Source: Symsagittifera roscoffensis (Eukaryota; Xenacoelomorpha; Acoela; Convolutidae). Taken from it: a DNA stretch of 64,000 nucleotides. The DNA is taken from positions 40,258,379-40,322,378 of the forward strand of contig NC_087067.1 of the NCBI RefSeq assembly GCF_963678635.1, in the 5' to 3' direction. The stretch's first letter is position 1. The number at the start of each line of letters is the position of its first letter. Below, one piece after another: positions 32,201 through 44,200 of the stretch. A model generated the notes under the pieces. That model had not been told where the DNA came from, did no database searches, and saw only the letters and a list, made by a program, of their open reading frames with translations. Position numbers and translations under genes: made by a program.

Positions 32201-35200
32201 GACAGATACAAACATTAACTACTTGGAAAGAATTCATTGTTCCACCTGATGATGAAGTCTTAACATCAGCCCTGGATGGGAACAGTTTAAAAAAAGGTAT
32301 CAATCTCGGTTGACTAAGTGGGTAGATAGGTTTTTGCCTCATCAATCCGACTATTTTTCAGTATTTATTGACTCAAGGCCCGAGTCTTAATGAAATGAAA
32401 CGTTTGTAGTAGCAGCAACTTACTCCTTTCAGAAAACTTTAGACTGTATGAGCAGTAGGCTAGAAAACAATTGTGCGCTCAACCGGAACGAAATTTTTCT
32501 AGAAAATTCTAGAAAAAAAAATTACAAAATTTCATCCCCTCACGGTTGCCATGGCAAAGAAAACGGTTCAAGACGAACAAATCTGGACCGGAATGAAATA
32601 AAAGATTTTTCGCGACCGTCCAATTAGCTGAACAGCAGATCTCTTACGAAAATTCTAAAATCAGCGATTAAAATTTAAATTAAAAAATGAGCCAGAGAAA
32701 CTACCCTAACCGATCGTACGTTTTTTGGTCGGACGCACCACAAGAAAGTTGGAGAGGTGAAGACAGGGAGAAGAGCTTGATAGATCCGCGGTGGAACCAA
32801 CCCTTAAACAATACAAACGATATGTAAGAGTAAGAAGAAGTCACAGAGACGTTACAGAGAACGCTAAAAAAGTTTCGAGGGCCGAAGAAATAGAGACAGC
32901 CCAGAGAGTGAGACGCGCCAACAGTCAGGAGTAAAATGGCAACTGTTGACGGAGCAACAAAAGGAAGCTGACAGCAGAATCCTCTCCTTTTGGCAGCTTA
33001 TCGTGGGAGAGTCAAGTACACCGCCAAGCAGCACACTTGAATAGAAGCTGAGAAGGAAGAAAATTCCCCAGTTCCAATCAGTATATCACCCGCTCAGCCT
33101 AACGAAACTTCGCTGAATGACGTCGAATAACGTCTGAATAACGATTGAAGTCGATTTCAAGACCACAGAACATAACAAAGATGAACAAAAAAATTGTACA
33201 ACCGAACCACCTCGACGAAGTAGACTAAGCCCGCGAAAAGAGGAGGAGCTGCCAAAGAAGTCAGGGGAGGATACACTGGACAACCTATCGAAACTGTTCG
33301 ACAAGAATCTCCTCGCAGAGCTAACATCGGAAGATACCTGGATGGATCGGCTCAGAAGGGTTATCGAACGAGGGGACAAACAAAGTTTCAAACTGATTGG
33401 GCCCTATACCAATCTTTTGTGGAATCAGATGGCGGCGGTGCAGGACGATTGCATATTGGTGGATAATCGCCTAGCCGTACCCGTGCAACTGCGACAGGCA
33501 GTTTCAAAACGAATCCACCGAGGACGCCCAGGACAGCAGGCGATGCTGGGAGTCTCAAGATACCTGTGGTGACCTCATATGCACAAGGTCATAGTGAACC
33601 TCACGGAAGAATGCCACAGTTATACCAGATATGGTGAGAACGCAAAAAATCTAATTCCTAAAAACGCATCAAATCCATAACCACTGCTTACGCAGCTGGT
33701 CAGGAATCACAATTAGATTACGCGTGTCCAATAGAAAATCATAACGGAGCTATTGTAGCTATCATAACGGAGCTTGCTTGTAGCTATTGATAGATTCTCG
33801 AAACTTCCGTCAGTGAAAAAAACAAAATCGACGTGTGGAAAGACCACAGTGAAATTTTTGCGATCTCACATTGATACACATGTCATCCCAAAATTGATTC
33901 ATTCACATTAATTTTCTGGATTCGTGGGGAAAACATTTAAGAAATTTTTTACTGAAAATAACAATGGGCAAGTTTTCTGCCAGGTTGTTTAGCATCGGCG
34001 TTGCGGTCTAGTTGAACGAACTATACAATTGACGAAGCGAAGACTGAGTGCAATGCCATTAGAAGAAAATAAACGCTCGATCGAACTCTGCCTCAGCTCA
34101 ATTATCCGTGACCTGCAATGAAATAAACAAAAAAGCATACAATTTTCTCCGTTTCAGGTACATTTCGTAAGACTCCTGAAAACAAATTCAAAATAATACG
34201 TTATAACTTTAGAACGAATTTTGATTATTTAGACAAACAACATCTGGAACGATCTGCGTTGAGAGCGTCGTAACGGATAGACCTGTCCAGGGAACACTAA
34301 AAAATAGTGAAGAATGGAGCCCTCAGCAGAGACACCAGTCCGATGTATAAACAACAACTTAGCACAGCACCGGATCGTCAACGAGCAAAACCCCTTAAAG
34401 AACTTTTGGAGGCAAACGCCCGATGGAATGAAGAACGCTAAGATGCCGCAGAGAACGACCTACGACGAATTGTGGATTCAATCCGGAAAGAAAGGATCTA
34501 CTTGTGAGAGAAGGGATTCATTGAGGACAAGGAGAAAGGGAATCCACATTTATCAAAGAAAAAGATTCTTCGCAAAGATGACCTCAAAAAAAGTGGCCAG
34601 GCCCTCACGAAATCGCTAAAAGGAAAGATAGCGTCCGAAACAGGTTCGACAGTGAAAACATCCGGAGTTTCGATCTACCGCAAATCAGATATTGCAGAAG
34701 CGAAAGTCACTCTGCAACCGCAACTAACGCAATGTTCGAGTAAGAGCCCATCTGCGGAGCCACGAAAAAAACTCCAGAAGATCAGTTCACCGGAGAGGCT
34801 GGAGGATAGTGTTGCAGATGAAGAACTGCAACGACTGGCACAGCAGGCCGATCTGTCATTCCCAGCAGAAGGATTCCAACAGAGCCACACAATAGTCACC
34901 TCGAAGGATACCTCGGGGGTTCTGAACTTCGCCATCGAGAGGGTTAAACCGAACAAAGGGGGACCGGGATCGTCATGCGGACCAAAAACCCAAGAAGAGG
35001 TTGTTTTGAAAAAGTCCGAGAAGAAAAAGAAAACGACGAAAAAAAAAAGCTGCAACGGCAGCCAGTCAACCCGACGTAAAAAAAAGTAGAAACTAACGAA
35101 TAAGCGCAACCCTGTTTAACACCCCGGATGCAGCAGAAGAGAAAATTGAAGAAAGTGGATATGTCCGCTAAGCCCGAAGACATCTTAGACACCTTCCAGA

Positions 35201-38200
35201 ATCGGAATTTAGCGCCGGCGGAATGGGAAAACCGGCGGATCAGGTAGCACTGGCAAGTTTAGCGCCGGCGGATCAAGTACTTAAGAGAGGAGTACAGAAG
35301 GAGGTCGATCAACTGAGAGGAAACAACCAACCAGCGGGCGAAAAATTTGGCCCAACAACAGGCGCAAAAGACGATTCCAGCATGGAAGACACCGGGGTTA
35401 GGAGAAGCTCTCGACAAACGAAAAATAAAGAACCCCAACGTTTTGGGGACCCAGTCAAGCATTCCATCAAGGAAATCTCGAAGGAAGAACTTTCATGAGG
35501 AGCACTTCTAAAGGCGACTTTGCAAGAATATAGGCGATGACTAGCCTACTTCAAAACCCGGAACGACAAACCGATCGAAACGCGACTGGGACTCCTGGAA
35601 AAACAATTTTTCAGCCGCAATTTCGGATACCCAACATTAAACGAAGGAATAGATTGGAACCCCAGTTGGAGGATAGAACTGGAGGAGGATTGAAGTAAGA
35701 CCAAATCAAGAACTTTGCAAATCAAACTAAAGAAACTTTTAAAACTAAAGAAATTCCTATTGTTTTTATAAACCATTTGTATAATGTAGAAAAAAAAAAT
35801 TTCACTCGAGTGGGTATGTGATACTGCTGCTGCAATAGCAGTAGCGTGATGTAACTTTCTTTGGGCTATTCCATTTATATTATACCATTGTCCAAGGTCA
35901 CTCTATCTAAAGCCTTCGGTACACCGCTGAGTTGTTCATACTAACATGAATCTACGTAGATCTAAGAAATTCTCACAGAGAAAACTATAAATTCGATTAA
36001 CAATTTATTTATTTGGAACTACAAACTAGTTTCTCATTAAGATAGCCTCGTAGGATATCACACACCAGATTTTCAAGGGATCCCCAGAAACCTTTAGTTC
36101 GCGGTGAGCCTAGAAAGTCGTTTTCAAAAACTTGCGTGCGGCAGTTGGTTTTGTTTTGGTGTTTTGGGAGAATCCGAGAAAAAGGTTTGCCGACCTGAAA
36201 AAATAGGCAATTTTTTTAAAATTCTGTGTCGCTCCTCGAAAGTTTCTTAAATCGGCACTGCTATCAAGCTTAAATATTCCGTTATAATCTTCAAAAATGG
36301 GACAAAAATGGAACAAATTGAGCTTAACACTTTCAATTTGAGGATACGTTATTTCGACGTGCTAAGTAAAAATCAGCTGATTTTTTGTTGTTTTTCTTGA
36401 CTTCTACAAAGTTGTTTTTGACCAAATATAAGCTATTTAGAAAAAAAAATTAAAATTTTTCTATTAAGTCAGGTATGAGGGATTGGCAGGTGAATGTTTT
36501 TGGCAGGTGAAATGTGGAACGGAATGAAGAATCTATGGCAGCATCTCAAAACAGGTGACATTGAAGGGCTCCTGAATATGCTAGCTGAGGAATTGAACCC
36601 TCTCAATAATATTAAGCTAGCCATTGAATTGGGTGAAGCATTTGTAGCTGTCTGTAAAGACGGTTTTAACACGGACGCCGATCAAGCGATGGAAATTCAA
36701 ATGGACAAAATTGACGCGGACTACGAAATGGGTACTTGTTTGGTTTCTTAATGAATAAATTTAAACTTGTAGGTTAATCAAAACCAACTGATTCAATCAA
36801 CTGGAAAAAACAACGAAGCTAACGTTAGCAACAATCTATTTTGCAGCGATTTTAGCCTTCGGAAAAAAAGCATTACGACGCTGATGATATCAATAAAACA
36901 TCAAATTTAGAAACGTTTTTTCCTTTACTGTCTATAATTTTTTGAGAGCTAAGTATTATTGAACCCTGCGAACTTTTACTGATATATTTCATATGGATTT
37001 CTTTTTGGAAGAAAATCTTAGTCTAATTTAGGTTTTCACTGATATATTTCATATGGACTTCTTTTTGGAAGAAAATTTTAGTCTAATTTGAGTTTTTATT
37101 ATTAAAAGGTTATGGTTATATGATATGGTCTATTCCCAATTACTTTGTTAAGTGGAACTTACGCAATAATTATTAAAATGAAAAATTTCTAGGTTCAAAA
37201 GGAAGTTTATACTTCCGAGAATTGGCAGCGAAAGAAAAAATTAGAGGTTGATTAACGTTTTCTCATGAATTGGTTTATAAATTGAGATCTAATTCATAGA
37301 CGTTTTTTTAAAATGTGTTTGGCTGTAGCATTTGCCCCGAAAATGTATAACGAAGTAATGCCATGACGCGATTGGCTATCGTCAAGATTAAACCTTACGT
37401 GCCTTTAACCGATTCTAACAGAGCCAATTCAAAGTCGTTTTCCGTAAAATCGTGTCAACGAACGTGTTACCGTTTAAAGGCTATTGGCCTAACTATGGAA
37501 ATTAACTAGTTACATGCAAAATCAGTGAGCTCTTCTTCGTTTTCACAGTCGTCTTTTTCTGATGAGCGAAATTCGTCGTTTTTATTTTCGCGGCTTTCAG
37601 TTGTAGCGAAAGTACTAAAATATTTATGTCATGCACGTCCAAATTGAAAAACTGAAAAAATAAATTTGTCACTTATTTCGTCTTTTTTGTTGTTCTTTCT
37701 GCAGGTAACACTCTTATTTGCTGTTTTCAACGTATCGTGCGCTTCCTTTTTCGAATAAAATTATTTATGCTTTCTGGTCGAATGGAACAAGTTCTATCGT
37801 ACAATTTTTTGTCAAATAAGCAGTCTGGGTGTTTTTTGTTTGGAATTCTAAGGCATGAGAAGCCTTTACTTTGTATTTTTCACTGGCAACGCTGTCTTAG
37901 AGGGCAATTTCTGGATTTGTTTGAAGCGCTCTTCTGCCTTCATTTTAGAGAATACTGGAACTGAAGGAAAAAGTACATTTTGAGGGTTGATCGATTAAAA
38001 TTGGTGTTATTAAAAAGTACCAATGGGGGGAGGGAAACAAGAAAAAACCAAAAATAGAAGATATCTGGCAGTGTGTAGGAAAAATGCGGTGACCGGTCTG
38101 AAGAACTTTGTTAAGCCCCACCTCAGTAATGTGTTTTATGTGAGTGTATAATGGAAAAAAAACACAACGACTTCAAATTCCGTTGCCACAATTTGGCTGA

Positions 38201-41200
38201 ATAAATTTTGTGGAAGATAATACAATGGAAAAAAATCCAGAACAAACTATTTCACATTTTGTTTGAGCATTCTCATAGTTTTTTTAATCTGATTTATCAA
38301 GTTACTTATCTTAAAATGCATTAATTCATTGTAATTAAACCCGCAAGAGCTAGTGTTCTGCAACCGGGTATCAGACTTTTCCCGTCAAGAACCTTGTTTA
38401 CGGGACTTATTTCCTAGAAGCCTCTGGTGGAATTTCAGTGCAAAAGACGCAATAAAGAAGAAGAAGAAGAATTAATTTCACTTAACAAAATCAGATACAC
38501 TATTACATTAAACAAAAAGAATATTTTTTATCACATAATAAATAAATCAATAGTTTACCAGGATTGTTAAGTGAGGATACGCAAAGGGTTTTCTTCAAAC
38601 CCACTAGGAGCGTACCCCACAGATTACACAAAAGAAAAGCACATCATTGAGTTATGAATAAGTGATAAATATAATATTTATGAAACCAAATAGCAAAAAG
38701 AAAAAATTACAAGTTTTTTAGAAATTAATTAACGCCTCATCCACCTCGCGAAAAAAAAGCCCTTAAATTCTCCAGAAATTTGGGCAGAGTAACGCCCTCT
38801 TTTTGACCATTTTTCAAAATTTCTTGAAATATGACTATGTCCTTTAGGTTCAAAGCAGAACAACCCAAAACTGTATACCCATACTCAGACTTGAATAGTA
38901 TTAAACTATGTTGCCCGGAGACAACGCCTGGTCTTCTGAAAGAATACAGTTCGAGCCGCCCCACCCCGCACCTGAACACAGTCATATTTATAATCATAAA
39001 GCAAAAGTATACCTAACAAGTTCGTATGGAACTTCAATGCAAATAACTTCAATGCAAACTTCAATGCAAATAACTTTTTACAATGCCAGATTGAGCCCAA
39101 AAATGTCCTTCTTTTCTTGATATATTTCTGTTAAGATGAACTCATTTGAAACAAATCGTGATATTTTGATGATGTTGTGATTTTTGATATAAATTTGTTA
39201 ATTTCTGGCCTCTTTATATATCAAAAGTGGTGCGAATCTCCGCTTTGCTTAGCTGTAAAGTTGCTTTCTCGAAGATTTGTTTATTTTTGATTGTAGTTTT
39301 CCTCGTGACATTTTTAGCAAATTGGCTGACAAAATAACGTTTGCTTGTTAATATGGCAAGAGATGTAGCTAGAATCTTATAAGATAAGTCAATGGTTTTT
39401 TGTTTAATTGATTGATGTCGATACAAGATAAATGACCAACAAAAGAGTCAATCGGAGATAATCTATCAATCAACTATATCAGATAACGTAAATGTCTGAC
39501 AACTTATATCTGCTCTGACAGATCTGATGAGTTGAAACTAAAAGGAAGGCAATTTGTTCTTGTGAACACATTACAATATAAGGAAATGAACAAACAGCTC
39601 CTTTCACATCCTTACTATGGGAAGCTAAAAATTTCATAGTTTTGGGCCAAACGGTTTACACCAAAGTAAAATTATATTTCGAAAAAAGGGAAAATATCCA
39701 TTTTTGGGGTGTTTTTTTTTAATTCAATTTAAAATTTTTTACATAATTCAAAAGCAATGCTTACCATCTGGAGCTCAAATATACAAAAAAAATTACCTGT
39801 TATCTTTTTCATAAAGTTATGGGATTTGATAATTACCAATTTGGCTTAAAACTTCCACGGTTTTGGGCCAAACGATTATTATCAAAGCAAAGTTTCATCG
39901 TCCGGGCTTTCAAAGAAAAAGTGGAATACTAATTTTTGGGGTGGTTTTTCATTCATTCAATTTTCGACTTTCTGACGGAAAATTTAACAGCGTTTTTTAA
40001 CCAAGCGTGTTTTAACTATCTGAAAAATGTTGCTGTCTGAAGCTCACATATACAAAAAACCACAAAATCAACTGTTGTCCTTTTTCATAGAGTTATGGGG
40101 GTTTGAAATAATAATCTGGCTAATATGGATAATAAACGCGCGATACTTTGAGATCTTAAAACACGCCTAAGCGGCGGATTAATGCATTCCATTTTTATAT
40201 GAAGCAATTATTTTTTTCTGGTTTTTCAACATGTTCTGATCATTTCCCTTTGTAGTGAACATAAGCATGTGCGGGATAAGTTGAAGAAAAGAAATAAAAA
40301 AAAACATCTACTTTTTTCGATTATTTAAGTTTTTGTTAGTTTTGTTTTTTGAAAAAACTCTGTTAGATTCACTGTTGGAAATTAAATCAAAAGGAAAAAA
40401 TCAATTGAAAGTTTTTAAATACAACATAATACTACTTTTTGTTTTCCATACTCTTTCAATCGGCGCAGAATAGGCTGGCTGTAAATACAAATGTATGTAA
40501 CTTTGTCTTTTTGCCGAAACTTTTCGGTTGATTTTCAGGTTGATGGGTGTCGGTTTCAATTTTGTCGTTTTTAAACTTTTTTTGGTCACCTTGGTGCTGA
40601 TGAGATTGAACTAAATCTGACCTTTATTTGTCACAAGATCGAAGTAAGCTTCGAAATCCCTCAAAATATTTTTTTAAAAGAATGGAAAGCTTAATTCTTT
40701 TGTAGTTTTTGCAATTTTCCCGTCTTTTTGGCTGTTGATCCAAGATAACTTTGTTCAAAACCTTATTTGGTGCTTTTTGTGAACCTACTGCTAAAGATTG
40801 GTTTATTTTTTGGGGCAGTTAGTTGAATTCACAAGTTTTGCGATTTTCTTGGTTATTTTTTTGGGTCAGTGTTTTGATAATCGAAATTTTTATTGATTTC
40901 ATCGCGTTCTAGCCGAGAGCGTTTTCTAAGCCAATTTGAGTACTTCTAGGTCAAATAAATTGTTCTTTAAATCAGCAAAGAAATATTTTTTTTTCGTTCA
41001 CAATCAAACTTCGAGAGCTTTTCTGTCTTTCAAAAAAGAAACTCAGTTTTGGCTAAATGTTTTGATACTTTTTTTAAAATAAAACCAACTTAATTTTGAG
41101 GTCTTTCGTTTCAAAAAACAATTTCCAAATGATCTTTTTTGTGCATTTCATTGGCTTTTGTCTAATTGTTTTTTAGAGACTTTGGATTTTTTTCTGCTAA

Positions 41201-44200
41201 GCGATATGTTATATTTCGAAATCAAGTTCCAATTTTGTTTACCGCTTCATAATGTATAAAAGAATTGATAGTTTTTGCCAATTCTTTTTTCTGCACTTGA
41301 GTTGATATATGAGGTATATGAAAGTTACAAGAATTGACTTCAAAAATTGCAGAAAAAAATTCTCATTTTTGAGAATTTGCTTCGAAATGCTCCTCTCTGT
41401 CTTTGTATAATTTTACGCCACCTCAATTCAATAATTATAATTATGTAATTAAAATCAGACAACGCTAGATTTCATCTTTGTTCTGACTTTCAAAGAAAAC
41501 GTAATATTTATGCTCGATGTGATTTTTTTAATTCAGTCAACTTTTGCCGATCGAAATAATAGTTTTCAACAATTTTTTTTTTATACCTTATTGAAAGTTT
41601 CCTAAATTTGTTCTGACCTTCAAAGAAAACGGAATATTTATGCTCGATGTGATTTTTTTAATTCAGTCAATTTTTGGCGATCGAAATAATAGTTTTCAAC
41701 AATTTTTTTTATATTTATTGAAAATTTCCTAAATTCAAATGTAAAAAGATAGTTTACCTCCGATTACTTTTTTTAAAGTTCTGGTGGTTGAAAACGATCT
41801 GGACTAAATTATGCGCGCTTTGAAGAATTTATTCTTAATGCTCGAATTAATTATGCGCGGCAAATCCAGAACAACTGAATTGTTCCAAATTGAATTGCGG
41901 CTAGCTAAATGGCCGTAGTAATTTCATACGACTCAAAATTTTACACTTTGATATGGTCCAAAATTTATAGGTTTTAAATATTTTTTCCCAAAAACTATTC
42001 GATATGAATTAAGGGACAGTCGGAACATTCAGAGCAGTTTTTTTTCATCAGTATTCTGTGCGATTTGCAATTAGTTCATAGTTTGTCTTGCGAGCAATAT
42101 ATTGCAATGATTCAATAAACTTAAACAAGCAATGTGAGTCTTATTTTATGAATAATTTGCGGATAAATTCTGAAATAGATTTTGTCAACTACACAGTTCT
42201 TGCGTATTTCTGACCTTCTCAATACTAAACTTTTTTCTTTGTTTCTGAATCGAATCACAAATGATGCGAAGCTCTGCTTAACTTCTAAGTTAAGGTTGCA
42301 AAAACTGAATGATCAAATAGTTGAAGCGTGTAAACTCAAATGCAAACTGCAATCAGCGAAAGCAATCAGCGAAATAAAAATAAGAGTCTGTTGCTAGGTG
42401 TCGGTGACGATATCGACGTGCTCACATCTTGGGTTGCCACCTACATAAATGAGTTGCAGTCTATGCTACTGGAGGGTAAAGACGTGGACTCAGCTGACTT
42501 TAACGAGTTTAAAAGTGGGTGTAATGAGTTGGGCTACCCCCTCACGGAGTGTATGGGGCAGATGGCCCAACAGGCCCTTGCCGATCATCAGGCAGAAAAC
42601 AACCATGTGAGCATTATCTTCTACTGTGTTTTGAAGCTACATTTCACTTATCGCTATATCGTTAATGTTCGTATTAAATTCAGCGGCATTTATTTCAGAA
42701 ATGATGCATTTGCATCATGTGGCCGACATCATGACATTAAAATTCAGAATTTTTTGTTTACAATTATGATCAATCGAAGTAAAAAAACTACCATCTATGA
42801 ATTTCATTGCTTACAAGGATTTTAGACGAATGATTCCATATCTTGGCACAACTTTCTACCCAAATATTTCGTAAAAACGATTCGTGTCACCCGAAGTCAT
42901 CCTGGGACGTTGATCCTGAACTTATCTTTATACTATTTTTTTTGTATTTCAGTTGACAATTTAAATACCAACTCTGGACTACTTTTGACAATTCCCACTA
43001 AAAAGAATATTCTGCAAATCATTTTTATGGACTTAAAAAAAAACTTTTCTGCGCGAAAGATATTTTTATTCGAAAAACTTCCTGTGGGAGATGAAAACTG
43101 AAATTTCAGACCAGTGATAAACGGGTTAGTTCTCGAAACCAAGTTTTTTTTTCGGGGGAAAATAAATATAATCATGCGCTTTTGACGAAAATATCTGTTT
43201 GGTTTTTAAGTAAAACTCATTCAACAGTGTCCTTGCACAAAACACGTTCAGCAACTACAATCATGAACTTTCGTTTGATTTTGCCCACTTGCAGAATCAT
43301 TTCCTTGAAATACTAAAGGTTTTTATGAGAAACAAGTTACAACTTAGTTGATAATATTATCAGAAACTTGGCATTTTTCATATTTTTTAACATATTTTTC
43401 AAATTTCTTTTTGGTTTTTGTTGTAAAACACAAAAAAAACTGTAAAATTAGTCGGTCATCCTTAAAAAACTAACTGTCCTTAATTGAGGACTATTTTGTT
43501 TTTAGATTAAGTTTTTTAACAGCAAATTGGGCTCATTAAGGTTCATTCATCTGCTTCACGAATTCCTTCGCCAGACAAAAAGTCCAAAATTGGGAGCCGA
43601 TAGTTGAATTTTCTGAGATGATAGCACGAAACTGAAGTCTCGTAAAACCAGAAGACATTTACCTGAAATTAAACGGACTTATACAAAGTTTCGTTTCCCC
43701 TGTGTACCAGCATACATTTCACTTTTGCAGCTGTTGCGGTCAAGTTGTGAGTTCCTTTTTGATAAAAATAGGTATTATGAAAATGTCATTGGGATCGGGT
43801 TTTTTTATTTATTAATTTTTCTGAGACGTTTTGGAAGTTTTTCGTTTTTCTCAAAAACTACTTACCAATTTTCAAAAAAGTGGTACCAATCGGAAGTACG
43901 CCCACTACCCTATGTGTCTGCATAACTCGCTAGTCTCTTTTTACCTTACCCTCCTTCCTACAGCCTTCGAAAAAGCGTGTGCGGGAATTTTTGACCCAAA
44001 CTTTCGAGTTTTCTACATTTTCTCAAAAACTTCCCGTCCAAATTTGAGATTTTGGTTCAACAGACAGAACGGGTTGTGGGAAGTTCTCCTGCATAAAATG
44101 CTACGCCCAAACTTTTTCATACAAAATGTTACGGCCCTCAGAAAATTGAATTTTCGATTTTTTGACTGTTTTCAAACTTTTTGACTTTTCTCGAAAACTA

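Larger units (their letters stand above)
28904..36060 (+). mobile_element. Old, heavily broken Ty3/gypsy-type LTR element in intron 2 of gene 2
   Basis: 242-bp LTRs with TG...CA ends flank a 6.7-kb interior read on the plus strand. Recognisable in order are gag, an altered protease motif, a duplicated RT fragment, the RT Asp-Asp motif, RNase H, integrase zinc finger and core, and a basic tail. Protein similarity to the young element (17035-24167) is clear throughout. Stops and frameshifts occur in every domain. The LTRs differ at about 29 of 242 positions, so it is much older than the young element. No clear target duplication (CACG against CACA). Confidence 0.85.
27964..36506 (+). other. Gene 2 intron 2 (8.5 kb)
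   Basis: Phase 1 intron. It is mostly the old LTR element 28904-36060. The 900 bp before it contain short open frames (for example 28620-28850) with no recognised motif. The 440 bp after it are AT-rich and featureless. Confidence 0.6.
36732..42397 (+). other. Gene 2 intron 3 (5.7 kb)
   Basis: Phase 1 intron. Contains a 60-bp duplication (36973), a LINE/SINE-like 3' end (38335), a two-unit ~220-bp repeat (39640-40125) and a 130-bp duplication (41478), plus a copy of the dispersed repeat near 42010. No exon seen. Confidence 0.55.

Noticed and set aside
34675..35109. 144-residue minus-strand frame
   Set aside because: Antisense to the Lys-rich tail of the old LTR element; its Phe/Ser-rich run mirrors the A-rich strand.
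42182..42397. Open frame running into gene 2 exon 4 from upstream
   Set aside because: The similarity to gene 1 begins exactly at the CTAG|GT acceptor at 42398; the upstream part is intron that happens to stay open.
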